Source: Vagococcus intermedius (GTDB lineage Bacteria > Bacillota > Bacilli > Lactobacillales > Vagococcaceae). From it: DNA of 64,000 nt. Under the pieces are notes generated by a model. The model saw only the letters and a program-made list of their open reading frames with translations. It was not told the DNA's origin and made no database searches. Below are positions 45,206 to 53,393 of this stretch, piece after piece. Where the stretch lies: the NCBI RefSeq assembly GCF_029144185.1, contig NZ_CP110232.1, positions 992,001 to 1,056,000 on the forward strand, in the 5' to 3' direction. Position numbers and translations under genes: made by a program. The stretch's first letter is position 1; the number at the start of each line of letters is the position of its first letter.

Positions 45206-46045
45206 ATGAAAGTTTTAACATTAAATTGTCATAGTTGGATGGAAAAAAATGCCCTAGAGAAACTGGAACAGTTAGTTTTAACTATAGAGAGAGAACAATT
45301 TGATATTATTGCACTACAAGAAGTAAACCAACTGATCACTACTAAGGCAGCGACTTTAGATGATTATTTTCAACCATTGATTTCCCACCAACCTATTGTT
45401 CACCAAGATAACTTTGCTTTAAAAGTCGTTGAAAAATTAAAAAAATTAGGTGTTAATTATTATTGGTCTTGGAATGTCAGCCATCTAGGATATGATCGTT
45501 ATCATGAAGGCGCTGCGCTTCTTTCTAAAAATCCTATTCAGCCAGATGATTTTTTAGTATCTAAGGTAAGTGATATAGATGATTTTCATACTAGACGTAT
45601 ATTAAAAGGACGGACAGTATTGGGCGAGACAGAACTGGTTGTATTTAGTTGTCACTATTCTTGGTGGTTAGGAAATCAGCAAGAAGAAGGTTTTTATTAT
45701 GAATGGAACCAAACAATCGAAAAAATGACGAGGATGGCGTCACCGTTATTATTATTGGGTGATTTTAATAATCCAGCAGACAATTGTGGAGAAGGATATG
45801 ATTATTTAAAAAGAACTAAACCTGAGTTGCAAGATGTTTTTAAAGTAGCGAAAAATAAAACTGGAGAACATACAGTTTCTAAAGCAATCGATGGTTGGAG
45901 TGAAAATACTCAAAATTTACGTTTAGATTATGGATTTATTTCATCAGAATTTCATGTGGAGGAGTATCGGGTGGTTTTTGATGGGAAACAGACGCCAATT
46001 ATAAGTGATCATTTTGGAATAGTGTTGACTTTATCATTAAAATAA
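45206..46045 (+). CDS. mapP: Maltose-6'-phosphate phosphatase
   Basis: The 279-residue protein belongs to the endonuclease/exonuclease/phosphatase superfamily. Seen: MKVLTLNCHSW (metal-binding Asn), IIALQEVNQ (catalytic Glu), CHYSWWL (His), LLLGDFNNPADN (Asp, Asn) and the final SDHFGIVL (Asp-His). It lies directly after malT, the position of MapP in E. faecalis, where it dephosphorylates maltose-6'-phosphate so that MalP can use the free maltose. The substrate is assigned from this context. AAGGAG precedes the ATG. Confidence 0.87.
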   Translation: MKVLTLNCHSWMEKNALEKLEQLVLTIEREQFDIIALQEVNQLITTKAATLDDYFQPLISHQPIVHQDNFALKVVEKLKKLGVNYYWSWNVSHLGYDRYHEGAALLSKNPIQPDDFLVSKVSDIDDFHTRRILKGRTVLGETELVVFSCHYSWWLGNQQEEGFYYEWNQTIEKMTRMASPLLLLGDFNNPADNCGEGYDYLKRTKPELQDVFKVAKNKTGEHTVSKAIDGWSENTQNLRLDYGFISSEFHVEEYRVVFDGKQTPIISDHFGIVLTLSLK

Positions 46046-46078
46046 AAAAAACAGTGGTGATTGCCACTGTTTTTTTTA
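46044..46078 (+). terminator. Terminator of mapP
   Basis: AAAACAGTGG pairs with CCACTGTTTT around TGATTG, followed by more T. Confidence 0.9.
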
Positions 46079-46126
46079 ATAGATACCGACGTTTTTTAGA
46101 TAATTGTAGCTATTTTCACGAAATGA

Positions 46127-46177
46127 TTGTATTTGCCAACTAACTTAGTTATAATTTTAATTGATAATGATTATCAA
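46127..46177 (+). promoter_or_regulatory. Fur-controlled promoter of the siderophore operon
   Basis: TTGTAT (46127-46132), 17 bases, TATAAT (46150-46155). The perfect 7-1-7 Fur box TGATAATGATTATCA at 46162-46176 covers the predicted start of transcription. Iron-dependent repression is expected. Confidence 0.88.
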
Positions 46178-46206
46178 TATCAATTAAAAGAGTGGAGAGG
46201 TTAGTG

Positions 46207-47256
46207 ATGACACAAGCAGATATTTACGATGTTACAATTATTGGTGGTGGACCTGCAGGTCTGTTTAGTACTTTTTATAGTGGGTTACGTGAAATGAAGA
46301 CTAAAATTGTTGAAGCCAGTCCTCAACTTGGCGGAAAATTAAACGTATATACAGAGAAAATCATTTGGGATATAGGAGCCTTACCACCTAGCCCAGCTGG
46401 GAAAGTCATTGAACATTTAGTTGAACAGGCCAAAGTTTTCAATCCAACAATTTTAACAAATACCAAAATCATTTCAATTGACCGAGGAACACAAGATCTA
46501 TTCATTTTGACTGCAGAAAACGGAGATAAACATTTTACTAAAGCAATTATGTTGGCGACTGGTTATGGTATTTTAAATCCTCGGAAACTAGCTATTGAAG
46601 GTGCTGAGAAATATGAAGTGAGTAACTTAAGCTATACCATTCAAGGTCTGGAAAAAATGCGGGATAAAATAGTTGTCATATCTGGTGGCGGTGATTCAGC
46701 AATTGATTGGGCTAATCTATTGGAACCAATCGCAAAGCAAGTTCATTTGATTTATCGTCAAGGGGAACTTAAAGGACATGAGTCAGAAGTGACACGTTTA
46801 AATAATAATTCTGTTATGTTACATTTAGATAGTGAAATAATAGAGCTGACTGCTAATGAAGACGGTGATAAAATTACGAAGGTAATAATCAAACAAAAGG
46901 ATACACTTGTTGAACAAACTATTTTAGTAGATGAAGTGGTTATCAACCATGGATTTGAAAGTGAACACGAATTATTTGAAAATAGTTCGGTGGGATTAGA
47001 AAAAATAGAAACGCATTACGTGGCAGCGAATTCTTATGGCGAAACGCAAGTCAAAGGAATATATGCGGCTGGAGATATTGTCAGTTATGATGGGAAAGTT
47101 CATTTAATCGCCGGAGCTTTTCACGATGCGGTAAATGCGGTGAATCAAATTAAAATGTATATAGAACCGTCTGCATTTAATAGAGCACGTGTTTCTTCTC
47201 ACAATGATAAATTTTCCGATAAGAATCAAGAACTGGTGAAAATTTTTTTTGCTTAA
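46207..47256 (+). CDS. FNR-type ferredoxin/flavodoxin--NADP reductase, putative siderophore-iron reductase
   Basis: The 349-residue flavoprotein has FAD motif VTIIGGGPAGLFSTFYSGLRE, NADPH motif VVISGGGDSAIDWANLL and the FAD-closing GIYAAGDIV. It resembles thioredoxin reductase but lacks the CxxC, which marks the FNR/YumC group. As the first gene of a Fur-box operon with a ferric-siderophore importer, it probably reduces the imported iron complex, like IruO of Staphylococcus. I chose the ATG at 46207; GGAGAGG is 7 bases upstream. An earlier in-frame GTG is part of the ribosome site. Confidence 0.85.
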   Translation: MTQADIYDVTIIGGGPAGLFSTFYSGLREMKTKIVEASPQLGGKLNVYTEKIIWDIGALPPSPAGKVIEHLVEQAKVFNPTILTNTKIISIDRGTQDLFILTAENGDKHFTKAIMLATGYGILNPRKLAIEGAEKYEVSNLSYTIQGLEKMRDKIVVISGGGDSAIDWANLLEPIAKQVHLIYRQGELKGHESEVTRLNNNSVMLHLDSEIIELTANEDGDKITKVIIKQKDTLVEQTILVDEVVINHGFESEHELFENSSVGLEKIETHYVAANSYGETQVKGIYAAGDIVSYDGKVHLIAGAFHDAVNAVNQIKMYIEPSAFNRARVSSHNDKFSDKNQELVKIFFA

Positions 47257-47304
47257 ATTATTTAATTAATAGAAAATAAAATATAGATTAAGGGAGCTAA
47301 AAAG

Positions 47305-48255
47305 ATGGTTGGTAAAAAATTAGCATTAGCAGTTGGGACTTTAATACTAAGTTTAGGGTTAATAGGATGTCGAAATACCGAAAATACAAAAAACGGAGCA
47401 AGTGATCAGCCAAAAAAAGTAGAGCAAGTAAAAGTAATAAAAACTGAGATGGGTGAGGTAACGGTACCAGAAAAACCAGCACGTGTTCTTGTTAATTGGT
47501 ATGTTGGTGATGTGACAACATTAGGTGTCAAACCTGTGGCTTATTCTGGTTGGGCTCAGGAAACAATGCCTTTTTATGAAGAAATAAAAGATATTCCTGT
47601 TATCAAAAAATGGGAGAAAGAAGAAATAATGTCATACAAACCAGATGTTATCATAACTTATAGTCCAGAAGATTTTGAAAAATATTCTAAAATTGCGCCT
47701 GTTGTAGTTGTTTCAGAAGGAACGGACTCCCCTTTGGAAAGACTGAAATTTTTAGGTCATGTTTTAGGTCGTGAAAAGGAAGCCGAAACAGCAATCACAA
47801 CTTTTGAGACTAAACTAGCATCTGCTAAAAAACAATTTTCGACAGATGTTTTTAAAGATAAGACTTTTAGTATTTCACAAGATTGGCCTGGCCCTTCAAG
47901 TAGCGTTTTTTATGAAACAGCTTCTCGTGGCGGCACACTCCTATATGATTATATAGGCTTGAAAAAACCAGAAAAATTAATAGAGTTAGTCACAAAAACA
48001 GGTGAAACTAGAGGGGCATTGTCTTATGAAGTAGCTGCCGATTATTTTGGAGATTATGCTATTTGGTTTACCCCAGAAGAAAAAGAATCTGAATTTGAAA
48101 AGACAGCGATTTGGAAAAATATTCCCGCTGTAAAAAATGAGCGAGTAATTACTATTTCAAGTAACTATACAGGTTTATTTTATTATTCTGATGTTGCAAG
48201 TTTAACGGCTCAGATTGATTTTGCCTTAAAGAATATCGTACCTGTTGTCTCATAA
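47305..48255 (+). CDS. Ferric-siderophore ABC transporter, substrate-binding lipoprotein
   Basis: The 316-residue precursor has signal peptide and lipobox GLIGC (Cys22). The mature part is a class III (FhuD/FeuA-like) binding protein: two lobes joined by a long helix, with the segment ARVLVNWYVGDVTTLGVKPVAYSG and MSYKPDVIITYSPEDFEKYSKIAPVVVV. It captures a ferric siderophore outside the membrane for the two permeases and the ATPase that follow. GGGAG precedes the ATG. The siderophore type cannot be read. Confidence 0.9.
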   Translation: MVGKKLALAVGTLILSLGLIGCRNTENTKNGASDQPKKVEQVKVIKTEMGEVTVPEKPARVLVNWYVGDVTTLGVKPVAYSGWAQETMPFYEEIKDIPVIKKWEKEEIMSYKPDVIITYSPEDFEKYSKIAPVVVVSEGTDSPLERLKFLGHVLGREKEAETAITTFETKLASAKKQFSTDVFKDKTFSISQDWPGPSSSVFYETASRGGTLLYDYIGLKKPEKLIELVTKTGETRGALSYEVAADYFGDYAIWFTPEEKESEFEKTAIWKNIPAVKNERVITISSNYTGLFYYSDVASLTAQIDFALKNIVPVVS

Positions 48256-48281
48256 GCAGAATTAAGTAACTGTTTTAATAA

Positions 48282-48316
48282 ATAGCAGAACTAATATGTT
48301 ATCTAGTTCTGCTATT
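48282..48316 (+). other. Intercistronic hairpin
   Basis: AATAGCAGAACTA pairs exactly with TAGTTCTGCTATT around ATATGTTAT. There is no T-run. It probably protects the mRNA of the binding protein and lowers expression of the permeases. Confidence 0.6.
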
Positions 48317-48364
48317 CAGTTAGCACAGTATGGCGTGCTTATTTTATTGAAGAAGGTGATGACT

Positions 48365-49393
48365 ATGACCCATAATCAAAGGGTTGACAAAAAAGGATCA
48401 TATTATTTTAGACGTTATATGATTTTAGGTAGTATTTTATTATTAATCAGTACTCTTTCCTCTTTAGCTTTAGGAGCTGCAGAGATAGAATTAGGAAGTG
48501 CTTGGCAAGCATTGTTTCATTTTGATGCCAGCCAAACGCATCATCAAATTATTTGGAGCCTGAGATTTCCTCGAACACTTGCTGATATTATAGTCGGAGC
48601 TAGTTTAGCAGTTTGTGGTGCTTTAATGCAAGGTACTACTCGAAACCCTTTAGCTGATTCAGGATTGATGGGAATCAGTTCTGGTGCAGGATTTGCTATA
48701 GCTTTGTCGCTAGCTTTTTATCCTCAAAGAAGTTATGGAGAATCTATCTTATTTGCTTGCTTAGGAGCGGGTGTCACCACAGGCTTGACTTACTTTATTG
48801 CAATAGTTGGGAAACGTGGTTTAACACCACAGCGTTTAGTTTTAGCAGGAATGTCTATTTCGATGCTCTTTGGCGCTTTTAGTTCTTATTTATCAATTCG
48901 CTATCACTTAGCTCAATCGCTTGCTTACTGGTCTGCTGGAGGGACAGCAGGAGCTAGTTGGTCTGAATTGATGATAATTTCACCTTTATTTTTGTTAGGA
49001 ATACTAGGTGCAATCATAATATCCCCTAATATTACAATGTTAAGTTTAGGCGAAGAAGTTGCCTTAGGATTAGGTTTAAATGCTAGAGTAGTTAAAGGCG
49101 TGACAACATTAATAGTCTTAGTTTTAACAGGCTTGTCAGTTATTTTGGTCGGTCCAATCGGATTTGTCGGTTTAATAGTCCCACACTTAGTTCGTTATTT
49201 GGTAGGAGTAGATTATCGTTATATAATACCTGCTAGTATTATATACGGAGCGTTACTTACGGTAATAGCTGACTTAATTGGAAGATTAGTTAATCGACCT
49301 TTTGAAACCCCAATCGGTATTATCTTTTCATTAATTGGCGTACCATTTTTCTTATATTTAGTCCGGAAGCAAGGGAGAGAATTTGAAGCATGA
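48365..49393 (+). CDS. Ferric-siderophore ABC transporter permease 1 (FecCD family)
   Basis: This 342-residue membrane protein has about nine to ten helices. FecCD marks are LRFPRTLADIIVGASLAVCGALMQGTTRNPLADSGLMGISSGAG and GPIGFVGLIVPHLVRYLVG. It forms the channel with the next permease. I chose the ATG at 48365, 6 bases after AAGGTG; an ATG at 48359 is too close, and the frame open from 48296 runs through the intercistronic hairpin. Its stop overlaps the next gene by four bases. Confidence 0.9.
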   Translation: MTHNQRVDKKGSYYFRRYMILGSILLLISTLSSLALGAAEIELGSAWQALFHFDASQTHHQIIWSLRFPRTLADIIVGASLAVCGALMQGTTRNPLADSGLMGISSGAGFAIALSLAFYPQRSYGESILFACLGAGVTTGLTYFIAIVGKRGLTPQRLVLAGMSISMLFGAFSSYLSIRYHLAQSLAYWSAGGTAGASWSELMIISPLFLLGILGAIIISPNITMLSLGEEVALGLGLNARVVKGVTTLIVLVLTGLSVILVGPIGFVGLIVPHLVRYLVGVDYRYIIPASIIYGALLTVIADLIGRLVNRPFETPIGIIFSLIGVPFFLYLVRKQGREFEA

Positions 49394-50400
49394 AAATGAC
49401 CAAATTGTATCAAAAACAAAAGAATGTTCTTATTCTTCTGGGTATTCTGATGATTATAATTGCGCTAATTGGAACCAACACAGGTAAAATGGGCGTAACG
49501 CCACAGGAAGTTTGGCAAACTTTTCTAGGTAAAGGGACAAAGCAACAAGAAATGATTATTTATGATTTCCGGCTGCCCCGTATTTTTTTAGCCACACTAG
49601 TAGGTATTGGAATGGGAGTCTCAGGGAGTATCATGCAGAGTCTTCTAAAAAATGATATGGCTAGCCCGGGGACTTTAGGGATTAGTTCAGGATCAGGGTT
49701 ATTTGTTTTAGTATATATCGCTTGGTTTTCTAACGATAGTGGGCTATCGCCTTATGCGATTCCTTTACTAGCCTTTATTGGCGGCTTGATTTCTGCGTTA
49801 TTTATTTTTTTGCTCGCTTTTAAAAAAGGCAAGTTATGTTCCCCAACCAATTTGATATTGACAGGTGTTGCAGTAGGGAGTGGTTACAGCGCATTGAGTA
49901 TGTTTATCACGTTAAGGTTAGAAGATCGTCAAATGGATTTCATGCAAAAATGGCAGGCAGGCAATCTTTGGGGCGATGATTGGCGTTATATTAAAATTCT
50001 ATTTCCGATTATTATTATATTGTTGATATGGACTTTGTATAAAGCTAAGGTATTAAATGCAATCCATTTAGGTGATGAAACAGCTATTGGTTTAGGAGTA
50101 TCTGTTAGACAAGAGTTTTTCAAATTATCATTAAGTGCTATCGCTTTATCATCAGCTAGTGTTGCGCTGGGAGGTAACTTCTTTTTTGTAGGATTGATTG
50201 CCCCACACATGGCACGAAAGTTAGTAGGTAGTAACCATCGAATTTATCTGCCTGCAGCTGCAATGTTGGGTGGCTTGATTATTTTAGTCGCAGATACTTT
50301 GACACATATGATTAGTTTTGGCTCGGATATGCCAACAGGTTTAGTTATTACGATTATTAGTACACCGTACTTTTTATATCTTTTAACAAAAACAGATTAG
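49390..50400 (+). CDS. Ferric-siderophore ABC transporter permease 2 (FecCD family)
   Basis: The 336-residue membrane protein has the same marks as its neighbour: YDFRLPRIFLATLVGIGMGVSGSIMQSLLKNDMASPGTLGISSGSG and NFFFVGLIAPHMARKLVG, the latter being the coupling region that contacts the ATPase. It pairs with permease 1 as a heterodimer, like FhuB/FhuG or FeuB/FeuC. It overlaps the upstream gene by four bases (ATGA) and ends 8 bases before the ATPase gene. Confidence 0.9.
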   Translation: MKMTKLYQKQKNVLILLGILMIIIALIGTNTGKMGVTPQEVWQTFLGKGTKQQEMIIYDFRLPRIFLATLVGIGMGVSGSIMQSLLKNDMASPGTLGISSGSGLFVLVYIAWFSNDSGLSPYAIPLLAFIGGLISALFIFLLAFKKGKLCSPTNLILTGVAVGSGYSALSMFITLRLEDRQMDFMQKWQAGNLWGDDWRYIKILFPIIIILLIWTLYKAKVLNAIHLGDETAIGLGVSVRQEFFKLSLSAIALSSASVALGGNFFFVGLIAPHMARKLVGSNHRIYLPAAAMLGGLIILVADTLTHMISFGSDMPTGLVITIISTPYFLYLLTKTD

Positions 50401-50408
50401 GAGGAATT

Positions 50409-51194
50409 ATGAAAAGAATTGAGATTAATGATGTGACGATTGGCTATGACACTAGTGTCATTGTAAAAGAGCTAACTGCAAGTATTGGAGCAGAAAAAAT
50501 AACTTCGATTATAGGTCCAAATGGCTGCGGCAAATCAACTATTTTAAAAACGATTGGTCGTGTCATGAAACCACAAGAAGGGAGTATTTATTTGAATGGT
50601 GAAGACATTCATAAAATGCCAACGAAAGAATTAGCCAAAAAAATGGCGATCTTACCCCAAACCCCTAGTGCTCCAAGTGGCTTGACGGTATATGAGTTAG
50701 TTGCTTATGGTCGTTTTCCTTATCAGAAAGGTTTTGGCAAACTGACAAATGAAGATAAAGAGATGATTGAATGGGCGTTAGATGTCACAAAATTAACACT
50801 TTTTTCGCTTAGAGAGATAGATAGCCTATCTGGCGGGCAGCGACAACGCGTATGGATTGCAATGGCTTTGGCCCAGCAGACGGAACTAATTTTACTGGAT
50901 GAGCCAACCACTTACCTTGATCTAGCACATCAGTTAGAAATCTTAGAGCTATTAGCAGAGTTAAATATTTCGGCTAAAACCACGATTGTCATGGTCTTAC
51001 ATGACTTGAATCTTGCCGCACGTTTTTCAGATTATTTAATTGCTGTTAGATCAGGTAGTGTTATCGCAAGTGGTGAAGTGAGTGATGTGATGACACCAGA
51101 AGTATTGGAAGAAGTTTTTCAAATTAAGGCAGATATCGTAATTGAACCACATACTAAACGACCAGTGTGTTTGACTTACAATTTAATTAAATAA
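50409..51194 (+). CDS. Ferric-siderophore ABC transporter ATPase
   Basis: This 261-residue ABC ATPase of the FepC/FhuC group has Walker A GPNGCGKSTILKTI (residues about 37-50), signature LSGGQRQRVWIAMALAQ, Walker B LILLDEPTTYLDLAHQ and switch His in MVLHDLNLAARFSD. It powers siderophore import from the cytoplasmic face. AGGAGG precedes the ATG. It is the last gene of the Fur-box operon. Confidence 0.94.
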   Translation: MKRIEINDVTIGYDTSVIVKELTASIGAEKITSIIGPNGCGKSTILKTIGRVMKPQEGSIYLNGEDIHKMPTKELAKKMAILPQTPSAPSGLTVYELVAYGRFPYQKGFGKLTNEDKEMIEWALDVTKLTLFSLREIDSLSGGQRQRVWIAMALAQQTELILLDEPTTYLDLAHQLEILELLAELNISAKTTIVMVLHDLNLAARFSDYLIAVRSGSVIASGEVSDVMTPEVLEEVFQIKADIVIEPHTKRPVCLTYNLIK

Positions 51195-51199
51195 TAAGT

Positions 51200-51236
51200 A
51201 AAAACGACTAACTATCATAAGGGGAGTCGTTTTTTA
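51200..51236 (+). terminator. Terminator of the siderophore operon
   Basis: AAAACGACT pairs with AGTCGTTTT around a 15-base loop, followed by more T. Confidence 0.78.
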
Positions 51237-51408
51237 TAAATTTTAGTGGTAATAGTAAGATAATGTCGTTAAATTATTTTTTTATTAGTCAAAAAAATAA
51301 AATATTATTTTGTGAGTAATCGGGAATATGATATATTATAATAGGTTACTTATTTGTAGCTTGGTATGCTAATTAAAAGTATTAGCTCAAAAGGAGATAG
51401 ATAGATAA

Positions 51409-52746
51409 ATGTTATTTGGAAGACTTATGATTTTAATAGTGATGATTTTGCTGACTGCTTTTTTTGTGGCAGCGGAGTTTGGACTTGTTAAGATCAGAAA
51501 AAGTCGCTTAGAGTCACTTGAACAAGAAGGCAACAAAAAAGCGACATTAGCGTTACATATCATTAAGCACTTAGATGAATACTTAAGTGCCTGTCAATTA
51601 GGAATTACCCTGACATCCTTGGCAATTGGTTGGTTAGGTGAGAGTACGATGAGCGAACTGATTGCGCCGTTGTTGAATTATATCCCGTTACCAGCATCAG
51701 CGATGCAAGTGATATCTTTGGTATTATCATTTTTATTAATTACATTTGTTCATGTCGTAATAGGTGAATTAATACCGAAATCATTTAGTATTACTAAAAC
51801 TGAAATGGTAGTTTTAGCTATAGTGAAGCCATTGCACTATTTTTATAAAATTACCTTTCCATTCATTTGGTTACTAAATTCATCTGCTAATGGTATTGGT
51901 AAACTATTTGGTCTAACTCTAACAGGCGAGGGTGAGGAGACACATTCTGAGGAAGAATTGCGCTTAATTGCAAATCAAAGTTTTATCCATGGCGAAATTA
52001 ATCAAGATGAGTATGAATTTTTGAATAATGTCTTTGAATTTGATGAACTTATTGCAAAACAAATTATGGTAACACGCTTAGATATGGAGACGATTGATGA
52101 AGGTGTAACTGTAGCAGAGGCGCTGCAATTTGCAATTAAGAAGGGACACAGTCGTTTTCCTGTCATTAGAAAAACAAAAGATGATGTCATTGGTTATGTG
52201 ACGATTCAAGAGTTAATTAAGGCATATATGAAAGATGATAGAACGAATATTAACACATTATTGAAAGAACCAATTATTGTGATTGAATCCATGCCAGTGA
52301 AATCCTTATTAACAGAGATGCAAAAAGAACATAAGCATTTTGCTATTCTTTCAGATGAGTATGGGGGGACAAGTGGTTTAGTTACTATTGAAGATATTTT
52401 AGAAGAAATTGTTGGTGATATCCAAGATGAACAAGATCGCGAAGAAGCAATGATTATTCAAATTCGTGATAAAGAGTACATTGTTAAAGGGAAAATTGCT
52501 TTAAATGATGTATCTGACAAGTTTAATGTCGCTTTCCCTGATGATTTAGATAGTAATAGCTTAGGTGGTTTTATCATTGACACTTATCAAAGAGATGTTG
52601 AAAAAGGTTTCACGTTTGACTATGAAGGTTTAAGGATGAAGGTAATGTCAATGGATAAAGTTAATATTAGCCGCATTAAAATTATTGATAAAAGAGCAGA
52701 AATTATCGAAGATAATCTGGAATTATCTGATAAAAAAACGACTTAA
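51409..52746 (+). CDS. CNNM/CBS-domain membrane protein (hemolysin C / CorC family)
   Basis: The 445-residue protein has an N-terminal DUF21 (CNNM) membrane domain with three to four helices (AAEFGLVKIRKSRLESLEQEGN, CQLGITLTSLAIGWLGE, VHVVIGELIPKSF). Two CBS domains follow (about 215-335, IMVTRLDMETID and GHSRFPVIR), and a C-terminal CorC_HlyC domain (about 350-430). The family acts in magnesium or other divalent cation efflux; the name hemolysin is historical. AAGGAG precedes the ATG. A likely promoter is TTGTGA-N16-TATATT near 51310-51340. Confidence 0.9.
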   Translation: MLFGRLMILIVMILLTAFFVAAEFGLVKIRKSRLESLEQEGNKKATLALHIIKHLDEYLSACQLGITLTSLAIGWLGESTMSELIAPLLNYIPLPASAMQVISLVLSFLLITFVHVVIGELIPKSFSITKTEMVVLAIVKPLHYFYKITFPFIWLLNSSANGIGKLFGLTLTGEGEETHSEEELRLIANQSFIHGEINQDEYEFLNNVFEFDELIAKQIMVTRLDMETIDEGVTVAEALQFAIKKGHSRFPVIRKTKDDVIGYVTIQELIKAYMKDDRTNINTLLKEPIIVIESMPVKSLLTEMQKEHKHFAILSDEYGGTSGLVTIEDILEEIVGDIQDEQDREEAMIIQIRDKEYIVKGKIALNDVSDKFNVAFPDDLDSNSLGGFIIDTYQRDVEKGFTFDYEGLRMKVMSMDKVNISRIKIIDKRAEIIEDNLELSDKKTT

Positions 52747-52770
52747 TCATATGATTAGGTCGTTTTTTTT
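52735..52770 (+). terminator. Terminator of the CNNM gene
   Basis: AAAACGAC-TAATCATATGATTA-GTCGTTTT forms a long hairpin that begins inside the last codons, followed by more T. Confidence 0.85.
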
Positions 52771-52866
52771 ATCAAAATAAATGTTACAAATATTAAATAA
52801 TGTATATTTAATTTATTAATTAGGTTATTTATGATAGAATATTGCATACTACATAGTATTAAATTT

Positions 52867-52914
52867 AGCTACTAAATAAATAGTAGCTGTGGAATTAGAA
52901 CTAGTTACTACAGC
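52867..52914 (+). promoter_or_regulatory. Leader with two alternative hairpins
   Basis: AGCTACTA (52867-52874) pairs with TAGTAGCT (52881-52888). The AGCTGT starting at 52885 can instead pair with ACAGCT near 52909-52914. The two structures exclude each other. They lie just before the 85-residue gene. Confidence 0.35.
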
Positions 52915-52938
52915 TAATTAAAGATAGGGGTAATTAAT

Positions 52939-53196
52939 ATGTCCGAGGGTAATAATGAGGCTAAACAGCAGCGTAATTTTTTGATAACACCCAAAAAAAC
53001 ATTAAAGCATCCAATGTCTGAGATGGACATTATCTCATGGATTGAAAATTATGGAGAAAATAACCATAGAGAAATTGAGATTATAACTAGTCAGCATCCA
53101 ATTACATTTACGATGGAAGAAATTAAATATCGAGCAGATATTGTTTTTATTAAAGAAAAAGCAACCTTAAAATGCAGTGAAATACCAAATAGATAA
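52939..53196 (+). CDS. Small unknown protein
   Basis: The 85-residue hydrophilic protein (MSEGNNEAKQQRNFLITPKKTLKHPMSEMDIISWIENY..., ending FIKEKATLKCSEIPNR) has no signal peptide and no domain I recognise. AGGGG lies 9 bases before the ATG and a good terminator follows at 53291, so it has the shape of a single-gene transcription unit. Confidence 0.6.
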   Translation: MSEGNNEAKQQRNFLITPKKTLKHPMSEMDIISWIENYGENNHREIEIITSQHPITFTMEEIKYRADIVFIKEKATLKCSEIPNR

Positions 53197-53290
53197 GGGG
53201 ATAATGTCTAGTGGTGAGAAAATATTTTAATAGAGTAGTCACACCATAATCTCCTTATACTATTGGTGTAAGTCAAAAGAGATGATCGCT

Positions 53291-53323
53291 AAAAAGCATT
53301 CAAACAAGTTTTGAATGCTTTTT
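53291..53323 (+). terminator. Terminator of the 85-aa gene
   Basis: AAAAAGCATTCAAA pairs with TTTGAATGCTTTTT around a short loop. Confidence 0.85.
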
Positions 53324-53393
53324 ATGATTGTGTATAAGGCATTGACCTTTTACGGAACTTTTGCTATTTTTTATGAAGAAGGGAAGGGAAATT

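Noticed and set aside
46207-47256. Thioredoxin reductase identity for the first gene of the siderophore operon
   Set aside because: The CxxC redox motif of TrxB is absent; the protein fits the FNR-type group.
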